Source: an uncultured Eubacteriales bacterium (GTDB lineage: Bacteria > Bacillota > Clostridia > Oscillospirales > Oscillospiraceae). From it: a DNA stretch of 64,000 nt. The notes under the pieces are model-generated. The model was not told the origin of the DNA and ran no database searches. It worked only from the letters and a program-made list of their open reading frames with translations. The DNA lies in assembly GCA_900317905.1 (NCBI GenBank), contig ONIN01000003.1:1-64000 (forward strand), in the 5' to 3' direction. Position 1 is the stretch's first letter; the number at the start of each line of letters is the position of its first letter. Below are positions 32,770 through 40,128 of the stretch, piece after piece. The position numbers and the translations under genes are program-made.

Positions 32770-34521
32770 TTATGCCTTGCTCTTAGCCTTGCTCTGCTTG
32801 GAGAAGGTGCCGATGCCCTCGATGACGAGGATGATGGCCAGGATGAACATGGCGGCGGCGAAGACCAGCTGGAAGTAGTGGCCCCACATGGGAGCGCCGC
32901 CCTCTGCAGCAGCAGCGGCCAGAGCGCCGGAAGCGATGCCCTTGATCTTGCCGATGATGGTGATGGCCAGGCTGGTGAGCGTGGCGCAGAGCATGAAGAT
33001 CATGGGGATGATGAACATTCTGTTATTCTTGCCCACGTTGCCCAGCCAGGCGGCGACGGCCATGAGGGCCAGGCCGGCCAGCAGCTGGTTGGCAGCGCCG
33101 AACAGACCCCAGATCTGGCTGAGGGACAGACCGCCCAGCACGCAGCCCACGATGACCATAAACAGGGTGCCGACCAGCGGATAGGCCAGGAACTTGCGGA
33201 TACCGGTGGCATCCTTGTAGCTCTTCTCGCCGTCCTTCAGGAACAGCTCGGAGAACATGTAACGGCTCAGACGGGTGCCGGAGTCCAGAGAGGTCAGCGC
33301 GAAGACGGAAACCGCCAGGGTCAGCAGGGCGTAGATGGTCTTGTAAACGGTGGTGGTGTCCGCGCCGAACATGGTGGCAATGCCGCCGGCGAAGGCAGCG
33401 GAGGGAGAACCGAAGGGGTTGTTCTCGCCGGTCCACTTCTCGAAGACCATGCCGACAGCGATCAGGGAGATGATGCCCAGAGCAGACTCGATGAGCATGG
33501 CGCCGTAGCCGATGGGCTTGGCGTGGGCCTCATTGTCCAGCTGCTTGGCAGTGGTACCGGAGGCAATCAGGCTGTGGAAGCCGGAGCAGGCGCCGCAGGC
33601 AACCGTGATGAACAGGGCCGGGAACAGGGTGCTGCCGTTGGCGAGCTTCCATCCGGCGAAAGCAGGAATGGTGAAGGTTGCGCTCTTGCTGAAGGCAGCG
33701 AACACGATGCCGAAAACGGCGATCAGCATCATGGCGTAAAGTAGATAGCTGGACAGATAGTCACGAGGCTGAAGCAGGATCCACACGGGAACCAGAGAGG
33801 CAATCGTGATGTACAGACCGATCAGGACGATCCAGGTCGTGCGGTTGAACGCAAGGCCGACCTTCAGGCCGAAGATGACGATGGCGACCACGCCGATCAG
33901 ACCGATGATGGTGGCGGGCAGGGTGCCCAGGCCGGCACGGTTGGTCAGCAGACCGTAGATAATCGCCAGGACGATGAAGAGCATGGAGATCATCGCGGTG
34001 GTCTCGTTGCCGGTGACATTGGCGCCGGACGTGATGACAGAGGCAGCCTCATTGGACATGAAGGTGCCGGCAACCACGTTAACAAAGGAAGCGATAACCA
34101 GGATCAGAACCAGAAGCGCAAAGATGAGGAAGAGGGTCTTAGCCTTCTTGCCCATGGTATCGCCGATGATCTCGCCGACGGACTTGCCGCCATGGCGGAC
34201 GGACGCGAACAGCGCGCCGAAGTCATGCACACCGCCGACGAAAATGCCGCCGAGCACGCACCACAGGAAAACCGGAACCCAGCCGAAGACCGCCGCCTGG
34301 ATGGGGCCGTTGATGGGGCCTGCGCCCGCGATGGACGAGAAGTGGTGACCCATCAGAACCGCCGGTTTTGCCGCGACGTAGTCGACGCCGTCGGTCATGG
34401 TGTGCGCAGGAGTCTTCCGGGTGGGATCGATACCCCACTGCTTCGCCAGCCAGGAACCATAGGTTACATAGCCGATGACCAGGAGGACGATTGCAGCCAG
34501 AATGATGAATAATGCTGTCAT
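32770..34521 (-). CDS. cstA: Carbon starvation protein CstA family transporter
   Basis: A 583-residue transporter with about 16 hydrophobic helices. The family signatures GHHFSSIAGAGPINGPIQA (about 58-76) and GGVHDFGALFASVRHGG are complete, as is CGACSGFHSLIASGTT. CstA/BtsT proteins take up pyruvate and have been linked to peptide use in starved cells. The tail is long, with low-complexity Ala-Ala-Ala-Glu-Gly (about 535-545). It follows a poorly known gene (34609-35103) on the same strand with a hairpin between them, so it may be the second gene of a transcript. No sensor pair such as BtsSR is adjacent. Confidence 0.93.
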   Translation of the reverse strand: MTALFIILAAIVLLVIGYVTYGSWLAKQWGIDPTRKTPAHTMTDGVDYVAAKPAVLMGHHFSSIAGAGPINGPIQAAVFGWVPVFLWCVLGGIFVGGVHDFGALFASVRHGGKSVGEIIGDTMGKKAKTLFLIFALLVLILVIASFVNVVAGTFMSNEAASVITSGANVTGNETTAMISMLFIVLAIIYGLLTNRAGLGTLPATIIGLIGVVAIVIFGLKVGLAFNRTTWIVLIGLYITIASLVPVWILLQPRDYLSSYLLYAMMLIAVFGIVFAAFSKSATFTIPAFAGWKLANGSTLFPALFITVACGACSGFHSLIASGTTAKQLDNEAHAKPIGYGAMLIESALGIISLIAVGMVFEKWTGENNPFGSPSAAFAGGIATMFGADTTTVYKTIYALLTLAVSVFALTSLDSGTRLSRYMFSELFLKDGEKSYKDATGIRKFLAYPLVGTLFMVIVGCVLGGLSLSQIWGLFGAANQLLAGLALMAVAAWLGNVGKNNRMFIIPMIFMLCATLTSLAITIIGKIKGIASGALAAAAAEGGAPMWGHYFQLVFAAAMFILAIILVIEGIGTFSKQSKAKSKA

Positions 34522-34554
34522 TGTTTTCTCACTCTCCTATAAAATTGATTCCCC

Positions 34555-34574
34555 GGGAACTCTCCAGAGTTCCC
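34555..34574 (-). promoter_or_regulatory. Hairpin in front of cstA
   Basis: Perfect 8-bp stem GGGAACTC / GAGTTCCC with a four-base loop, 33 bases from the cstA start. No T-run follows on the minus strand, so it is more likely an mRNA stabiliser or processing site than a terminator. Confidence 0.4.
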
Positions 34575-34608
34575 ATTTTGGTAAACGACGAATCTGTAGG
34601 TTCAGCGT

Positions 34609-35103
34609 TTACCTAAGAAAAATATTTTGCAGGAGCTTTTTCAGGTCGGCGCCATGGCGGTTTGTGGCGGGTTTCCCGGTGGAAAGCTCGAATGCACCCA
34701 GTTTGAGATTGCTCCAACCCTGGAAGCCGTGGGCATAGCCCTTGCTCCGGTTGGTGTGCTTGATGATTTTTTTGGTATCAGCGGGCAGCGTGTCTGCCAG
34801 CAGCAGGAAGGTGACGTCGGAATTTCTATGGTTCTTTCCCGGATTCACTTGGGCGATGGCCTCGTCCCAGGCAGTCTCAATGAGAGACTTCACCGTTTCC
34901 GCATCCGGCTCCGAAGCAGCGTAGAAAAAGACGTACTCGTTGGAGTCCATCTCCCACATCTTCGCCTCCTTGATCAGGAGGTAGGATTCCCCATGGGCGT
35001 GGAACTCCGCCTTGGCAAAGAAGGGAGCGGTGTTCTCCCGCACGACGTTGTAGTAACGGGTATAAGACGCGACCAGTCGATCCAGCGCCTCTTCCAGCGT
35101 CAT
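34609..35103 (-). CDS. Uncharacterised 164-residue cytoplasmic protein
   Basis: Not recognised. AAGGAGGAATTC precedes the ATG and a consensus promoter lies upstream, so expression is well supported. The sequence is mixed alpha/beta, soluble, with no signal peptide. A conserved-looking FHAHGESYLLIKEAKMWE stretch (about 34-51) and an HTNRSKGYAHGFQGW stretch (about 116-131) are rich in His/Arg/Trp and could be a binding surface. It lies between an unrelated small gene and cstA and may be co-transcribed with cstA. The composition is normal for the host. Confidence 0.75.
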   Translation of the reverse strand: MTLEEALDRLVASYTRYYNVVRENTAPFFAKAEFHAHGESYLLIKEAKMWEMDSNEYVFFYAASEPDAETVKSLIETAWDEAIAQVNPGKNHRNSDVTFLLLADTLPADTKKIIKHTNRSKGYAHGFQGWSNLKLGAFELSTGKPATNRHGADLKKLLQNIFLR

Positions 35104-35145
35104 GCAGAATTCCTCCTTTTTCCATCTTATCCCTATTTCCAGCCT

Positions 35146-35174
35146 ATTTTAGTCCTCTCATAGCAAAAATGCAA
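35146..35174 (-). promoter_or_regulatory. Promoter of the 164-residue protein / cstA
   Basis: Minus strand TTGCAT, 17 bases, TAAAAT. Confidence 0.72.
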
Positions 35175-35243
35175 TAGGTTTTTGCAGAATTTTTAACAGA
35201 TTTTTTGATGGATAACTTCTTTTTTGCCGATTTTGGTCGGTTA

Positions 35244-35639
35244 TTAGACGTACCGGATGGCGGTTTCCTGGTCCGGCGAGCGGACATAGCCGATTTCGGC
35301 GTTTTCGCAGCGATTTCCAAGTGCTTCCAGCAGTGCCTTGCTGAGCCGCTCGGTGGCCAGGCGGATCTGGGCAAGCTCCTGCTCCCCTTCGCCGCAGATC
35401 ACCACGCTCTCCATGGGGATGCCCTGGTTGCAGCAGCCCATGCGGGCGTTGACCAGCTCCACTCTCCGGAAGCAGCGGGTGACAGCGCCGTAAGGCAGGT
35501 AGTAGACCTTGCGGCCGGATTTGAAAAACAGATGCTCCCCGCCCAGCTTCGCCGGGGTATAGTCCTCGGCGGCAGCGTATTCCTGCTCCAGGGCGGCGGC
35601 CTCTGCGGTAAGATCTTTCTGCAGCGGAAGGAATTTCAT
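35244..35639 (-). CDS. Uncharacterised 131-residue protein
   Basis: Not recognised. The ATG at 35639 follows GAGGAGGA and the protein begins MKFLPLQKDL; a longer upstream frame runs through the promoter. It is soluble and acidic overall, with a helical start (AEAAALEQEYAAAED), a beta-rich middle where KVYYLPYG and MGCCNQGIPMESVVICGEG are notable, and a helical end. The neighbouring Cys-Cys pair in the middle could bind metal, which is a guess. It has its own promoter, and a gap of 140 bases without a clear terminator before the next gene. Confidence 0.7.
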   Translation of the reverse strand: MKFLPLQKDLTAEAAALEQEYAAAEDYTPAKLGGEHLFFKSGRKVYYLPYGAVTRCFRRVELVNARMGCCNQGIPMESVVICGEGEQELAQIRLATERLSKALLEALGNRCENAEIGYVRSPDQETAIRYV

Positions 35640-35707
35640 GGTTGTCCTCCTCTTTCTTCGCTTTTGCCTGCTAATACGGCAGTTTGATAATACGACTATT
35701 TTTTCAC

Positions 35708-35736
35708 ATTTTAGCACTTCTGATACATCATTTCAA
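35708..35736 (-). promoter_or_regulatory. Promoter of the 131-residue protein
   Basis: Minus strand TTGAAA, 17 bases, TAAAAT. Confidence 0.72.
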
Positions 35737-35770
35737 GTATCACTTTCCGTTTTATGTTTCAACCGGAAAC

Positions 35771-35803
35771 AGAAAAATCCCGCAAAGCGCTGCTTTGCGG
35801 GAT
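35771..35803 (-). terminator. Terminator of the P-loop protein gene
   Basis: 12-bp stem ATCCCGCAAAGC with a three-base loop, followed on the minus strand by TTTTTCTG. Confidence 0.9.
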
Positions 35804-35819
35804 GATTTCATTTCGTGAA

Positions 35820-36233
35820 TCAGATTTTATACTGCGCAAGAGACTCGGGGGCGTTGTCGGGATCGACGGAGAGGCTGACGGTGAAGGTCACGCCCTCCTT
35901 CTCGGAGAAGGCGTTCAGCCACTGGACGAAGTCCACGATGCCTTCCATCTCGACGCCGGGGATCATCTTGGTGAAGTTGTCGATGAAAATATGGGTGATG
36001 TCATAGTTGCCTGCGTGCAGACCGCTGAGCAGACCCTTGAAAAATTCCGCGGTACCGATGGCGTAATCGCTGGCGAAAACCAGACGCGCCTGGGGCGGGA
36101 TGTCGTAAGTAAGTTTCTTATCCTTCTCGATGCAGACGATGGAGCCGTTCTCGGTATCCAGCGCGGTGCGCACCATATCGATCAGGCGTTTCGTCTTTCC
36201 GGAGCCTTTCAGACCCATAATCAGCTGAACCAT
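35820..36233 (-). CDS. Small P-loop NTPase of unknown role
   Basis: A 137-residue soluble protein starting MVQLIMGLKGSGKTKRL, with a perfect Walker A (GLKGSGKT, residues 7-14) and a hydrophobic strand plus aspartate (THIFIDNFTKM) as Walker B. It is too short for a full AAA+ or RecA core but has the minimal sandwich fold. Related proteins are sometimes misnamed twitching motility protein PilT; nothing here supports pili. It sits between a terminator and pgi, with a 9-bp hairpin in its leader. Function unknown. Confidence 0.8.
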   Translation of the reverse strand: MVQLIMGLKGSGKTKRLIDMVRTALDTENGSIVCIEKDKKLTYDIPPQARLVFASDYAIGTAEFFKGLLSGLHAGNYDITHIFIDNFTKMIPGVEMEGIVDFVQWLNAFSEKEGVTFTVSLSVDPDNAPESLAQYKI

Positions 36234-36272
36234 GTTTGGTCACACTCCTTTGTGGTAGATTCAGGCAGCTGC

Positions 36273-36295
36273 CTCAGGATGGATCTCATCCTGAG
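36273..36295 (-). promoter_or_regulatory. Hairpin in the leader of the P-loop gene
   Basis: CTCAGGATG / CATCCTGAG perfect stem, five-base loop, between pgi and the P-loop gene. There is no T-run; possible processing or attenuation site. Confidence 0.4.
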
Positions 36296-36334
36296 AACAG
36301 CTTACCACGTTTTCAAAAATTTCGCAAGGGGAGA

Positions 36335-37618
36335 TTATTCCACACCGGGCTTTTCCAGCAGGCGGAACATGTTCTTCTTGTATGCCTCCACGCCGGGCTG
36401 GTCGAAGGGGTTGACGCCGGACATATAGCCGGAGATGCCGCAGGCCAGCTCGAAGAAGGTGACCAGCTCCGCAAAGCCCACCTCGTCCCGCTTGTCGGCG
36501 ATGACTTCCAGATTCGGCACGCCGCCGGAGATGTGGGCAGCCTTGACCGCCTCCTGGGCCACGCGGGCGATGTCGCTGAGCTTCCGGCCGGCCAGATAGT
36601 TCAGCTGGTCGGGGTCGCCCATGGCGAAGGGCACGCTGAAGTCCGTCAGCGGCTCGCGGAAGGAGACCACGGTCTCCATCAGGGTGCGGGGGCCGTCCTG
36701 GACATACTGGCCCATGGAGTGCAGGTCGGCGTTGTACTCCACGCTGGCGGGGTAGATGCCGATGCCGTTCTTGCCCTCGCTCTCGCCGTAGAGCTGCTTC
36801 CACCACTCCGCCATGTAGCGGAAGGTGGGCTCGTAGCAGGCGAGGATCTCGATGCTCTTGCCGGCCTGACGATAGAGATGCTGTCTGGCGGCGGCGTACT
36901 GCCAGGCGGGGTTCTCCGGAGATCTCTGATCCATGGCGGCAAAGGAGGCGATGGCGGCGTCGATCACCTTTGCGGCGTCGATGCCGGCGGCGGCCATGGG
37001 CAGCAGGCCCACGGCGGACAGCACGCTGTAACGGCCGCCCACGTCGTCGGGAACCACGAAGGTCTCCCAGCCCTCCTCATCGGCCATGCCCTTCAGTACG
37101 CCGCGGCGGGCGTCGGTGGTGGCGACAATACGCTTTTTCGCCTTCTCGGGGCCGTACTTGGCCTCCAGCAGGCCGCGGAACATTCGGAAGGCCAGGGCCG
37201 GCTCCAGAGTGGTGCCGGATTTGGAGATCACATTGATTTCAAAGTCCTTCTCCCCCAGCTCCTCCAGCAGCACAGACAGGCTGTCGGGAGACAGGGAGTT
37301 GCCCGCGAAGATGATCTGCGGGTCGCCGGCCTGGGGCTTCGGACGCAGCAGCTCGATGGCGCCCTTGGCACCCAGATAGGAGCCGCCGATGCCCACGACC
37401 ACCAGGACCTCGCTTCTGCCGCGGATACGGCTCGCGGCAGCGATGATCTGCTTGAGCTCTTCTTCCTTCACTCTCTGGGGCAGGCCCAGCCAGCCGGTGA
37501 AGTCCGCACCGGCGCCGGTTTTCTCGGCCAGGGTCCGGTGGGCGGCGGCAGCTGCGGCATAGTCGGGGCCAGCTGCGTCGAAGAACGATTTCGCGCCGGA
37601 AAGGTCAACTTTCAGCAT
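36335..37618 (-). CDS. pgi: Glucose-6-phosphate isomerase
   Basis: A 427-residue enzyme interconverting glucose-6-P and fructose-6-P. It has the SIS-domain motif VVGIGGSYLGAKGA and NVISKSGTTLEPALAFR, and the PGI signature near the C-terminus (GVNPFDQPGVEAYK). It belongs to the shorter bacterial form (about 430-450). It has its own promoter and no glycolytic neighbour. Confidence 0.97.
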   Translation of the reverse strand: MLKVDLSGAKSFFDAAGPDYAAAAAAHRTLAEKTGAGADFTGWLGLPQRVKEEELKQIIAAASRIRGRSEVLVVVGIGGSYLGAKGAIELLRPKPQAGDPQIIFAGNSLSPDSLSVLLEELGEKDFEINVISKSGTTLEPALAFRMFRGLLEAKYGPEKAKKRIVATTDARRGVLKGMADEEGWETFVVPDDVGGRYSVLSAVGLLPMAAAGIDAAKVIDAAIASFAAMDQRSPENPAWQYAAARQHLYRQAGKSIEILACYEPTFRYMAEWWKQLYGESEGKNGIGIYPASVEYNADLHSMGQYVQDGPRTLMETVVSFREPLTDFSVPFAMGDPDQLNYLAGRKLSDIARVAQEAVKAAHISGGVPNLEVIADKRDEVGFAELVTFFELACGISGYMSGVNPFDQPGVEAYKKNMFRLLEKPGVE

Positions 37619-37660
37619 AATGATTTCCTTCTCTCTTCATAGTATTGAGTAGATGTTTTT

Positions 37661-37688
37661 ATTATACACGATCCTGAAAACTTCGCAA
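37661..37688 (-). promoter_or_regulatory. Promoter of pgi
   Basis: Minus strand TTGCGA, 16 bases, TATAAT. Confidence 0.65.
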
Positions 37689-37775
37689 CAGAAAAGTGGA
37701 ATTTTTCCAAAGGAATCCGCTTTCTGCTCAGGGGATCCCAAAGCGGCAGATGCTGCCCCATCGGGCAGGCCCGGA

Positions 37776-38825
37776 TCAGGAGAAGTACTTCCCCGCTTCC
37801 TCCGGCTTGTAGATCTCCTTCTCGGTGACGATGCCGGTGACCAGCTCCGGCGGCGTGATGTCAAAGGCCGGGTACCAGCCGCCGACGCCTTCCATGGTGA
37901 TTTGAGTACCCAGGAGTTCCTTCACCTGCTGGGGATCCCGCTGCTCGATGGTCACCGTGGAGATGTCCCTATGCTTCGGATCCGGGGTGCCGGTGACATA
38001 GTACGGGACACCGAAGTGCTTCGCCGCCAGGGCGATCTGCAGGGTGCCCACCTTGTTCACCACATGGCCGTCCAGGGTGATCACGTCCGAGGCGGAGGTG
38101 AAGAGATCGACGCCCAATTCGTGCATGGCCCAGGCGGGCATGTTGTCGGTGATGACCCGGACATCGAAGCCCATGTCGCAGACCACCGAGGCCGTGAGCC
38201 GCGCCCCCTGGCAGTAGGGCCGGGTCTCCGGGCAGAGGACGCGGATGGTCTTCCCCTGCTCCCTGCAGGCCCGGAGGATCATGCCCACCACGGTGCCGCC
38301 GAAGCACTGGGTCATGACGGTGCCGCCGTCGGGGATCTGCTCCGCCAGAAGCGCGCCGATCCGGGCGTATCTGGCGTAGTTGCCGTTTAAGTACTCCACC
38401 GCGAAGCGGAAGGCCGCCTCGGTCAACACTTCTCCCCGCTCGCCCCGGTCGATCAGGCCGCAGAGCACATCACAGCTGCCGCTGACGATGCCCTCCATCT
38501 GGGCAGAGGTGGTGGGTCTCGCGTGGGAAAGCGTATAGGCTGCCTGCCGGAGCGCAGATTTCAGTCTTTCGGGGTCTCGCTCCCCTTCCAGCCTGTTCGC
38601 CGCCAGCGCCATGCCCATGGCCGCCGCCGCGTAGGGGCCCTCGCTCTGGGTCACCATATCGCGGATGGCATCGGCCACCGCCTGCACCGAATCGCAGGTC
38701 ACGTGCTCCGTGCGGATGGGGTAGATCCGCCGATCCAGCAGCCGCACGGTGCCGTTTTCGTACCAGGCCACGTTTTCATATCGCTGCAGGAACGCCAGTC
38801 CCTGATCCTGCCGCTCAAAGTTCAT
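37776..38825 (-). CDS. mtnA: S-methyl-5-thioribose-1-phosphate isomerase-like protein
   Basis: A 349-residue protein of the eIF2B-alpha / MtnA fold, converting methylthioribose-1-P to methylthioribulose-1-P. The region with the catalytic cysteine reads TVMTQCFGGT instead of the usual TNCNAG type, and the aspartate region reads TSASDVITLDGHVVNKVGT, keeping D and the NKxGT end. So the catalytic residues are kept but the surroundings are divergent, and a related sugar phosphate is possible. The ATG at 38825 overlaps mtnK by 11 bases, so both are translated from one message. Ends without a clear terminator. Confidence 0.82.
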   Translation of the reverse strand: MNFERQDQGLAFLQRYENVAWYENGTVRLLDRRIYPIRTEHVTCDSVQAVADAIRDMVTQSEGPYAAAAMGMALAANRLEGERDPERLKSALRQAAYTLSHARPTTSAQMEGIVSGSCDVLCGLIDRGERGEVLTEAAFRFAVEYLNGNYARYARIGALLAEQIPDGGTVMTQCFGGTVVGMILRACREQGKTIRVLCPETRPYCQGARLTASVVCDMGFDVRVITDNMPAWAMHELGVDLFTSASDVITLDGHVVNKVGTLQIALAAKHFGVPYYVTGTPDPKHRDISTVTIEQRDPQQVKELLGTQITMEGVGGWYPAFDITPPELVTGIVTEKEIYKPEEAGKYFS

Positions 38826-40035
38826 ACTGCTTCGCCGCCTTTTTGAAGACATTGGCCACGGACGTGCCGGTGTGGAGCTTTTTCCGTTTCAGGATCAGCG
38901 CAGCGCCGGTGTCGATCAGCAGCATGTCCAGCTTCTGCCGGAGCCCCGGGTCGGTGACAGAGGTGACCTCCAGCACCTTGGAATCTCCCACCGTGCGGCG
39001 AATCAGCTCCGTGCCGGCATAGCCGAGGCTGTCGGCCATGATCTGATCGATGTACTGCTTCCGGAAGGCCTCCTGCCGGTACAGCGGCAGGGTCACCCGG
39101 CGGTCGTATTCCCGCTCCAGCTCCGCGCGGAACCCGTCAGAGACACTCACCACAGCCTGCTCGATCCACTTCAGGAAGGCGGTGTTTTTCGGCTCGGTGC
39201 AGCGCTTGTTGGCCCAGGCGAAGATCAGGTTGCCGATGACGTTGCCGACATCGTAGCCCATGGGGCCGTAGAAGGCGAACTCCGGGTCGATGACCTTGAT
39301 GCCGGTGAGATTCACGAAGATGCTGCCGGTGTGGAGGTCGCCGTGGATCAGCGCCTGGGGACAGTTTAAGAAACGATCCCGCAGGTATGCCGCTTCCGCC
39401 TGCAGCTCCGAATTATCGTAGAGCCGCTCTTGGACAAACTCCTCCGTCCCCGGGGTGAGGACGTTGCGGTTTTTGTAGTCCCAGTAAGGCTCCGTCAGCA
39501 CCAGATCCTCGGTGATGTCACAGAGCTCCGGGTTGGTGAACCGCTTCACCAGCGCTTTTTTCTGCTGCCGATCCAGCACCAGATCCGTGGTGGGCAGCAG
39601 GGTTTTGGCGAGGAAGGACGCGATCTGCTCCGGGAACCGGGGGAAGGTCTCCCCTGCCAGCAGCGCCAGCCGGAGGTTCCGGTAGTCGGAGACATCCTCC
39701 ATGGTGATGGCGCACATGGATTCACAATAATCATAGACCTTCGGCACGCAGCCCGGGGCGAGGCGCCCTTCGATTCTGAGGATCTCCGACTCAATGCGGC
39801 TGCGGCTCATGTCCAGCGGCCTGCCCGAAGAGCGCAGCAGCTTGTCCGCCTGCTTCACCACCAGTGACCTGCCGGAGTCCACATCCCGGACGCGGAACAC
39901 ATAGTTGATGTTCCCGTCGCCGATCTCCGCCGCAGTCAGATATGCCGTTTCAGAAAAGAAATCCGTCCGTTCTTTTACGAATCGCAGAACACTCCCGGTG
40001 TCCAGAAGAAAATGCCGATCAAATTCCGAAGCCAT
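38815..40035 (-). CDS. mtnK: S-methyl-5-thioribose kinase
   Basis: A 406-residue kinase with the aminoglycoside-phosphotransferase fold: GDGNINYVFRV glycine-rich loop, VVKQADK (lysine), the catalytic LIHGDLHTGSIF (Brenner-type HGDxH) and DPEFAFYGPMGYDVGN metal site. This last motif is specific for MtnK. It salvages methylthioribose from polyamine or autoinducer synthesis. Begins with AAGGAGGCGG upstream. Only mtnK and mtnA are present; mtnB/C/D are absent nearby, so the product probably enters another route. Confidence 0.9.
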   Translation of the reverse strand: MASEFDRHFLLDTGSVLRFVKERTDFFSETAYLTAAEIGDGNINYVFRVRDVDSGRSLVVKQADKLLRSSGRPLDMSRSRIESEILRIEGRLAPGCVPKVYDYCESMCAITMEDVSDYRNLRLALLAGETFPRFPEQIASFLAKTLLPTTDLVLDRQQKKALVKRFTNPELCDITEDLVLTEPYWDYKNRNVLTPGTEEFVQERLYDNSELQAEAAYLRDRFLNCPQALIHGDLHTGSIFVNLTGIKVIDPEFAFYGPMGYDVGNVIGNLIFAWANKRCTEPKNTAFLKWIEQAVVSVSDGFRAELEREYDRRVTLPLYRQEAFRKQYIDQIMADSLGYAGTELIRRTVGDSKVLEVTSVTDPGLRQKLDMLLIDTGAALILKRKKLHTGTSVANVFKKAAKQYEL

Positions 40036-40083
40036 ACCGCCGCCTCCTTGTTTTTTTCTTCAGTATAACACACAATTCCCCAT

Positions 40084-40116
40084 AAAAAAAGACACCCCGG
40101 AGGGTGTCTTTTTTTA
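40084..40116 (-). terminator. Terminator of the Fe-S/FAD oxidoreductase gene
   Basis: GACACCC / GGGTGTC with a four-base loop, extended by A-run and T-run on the two sides. It lies 13 bases past the stop codon. Confidence 0.93.
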
Positions 40117-40128
40117 TGATTTGGTTGC

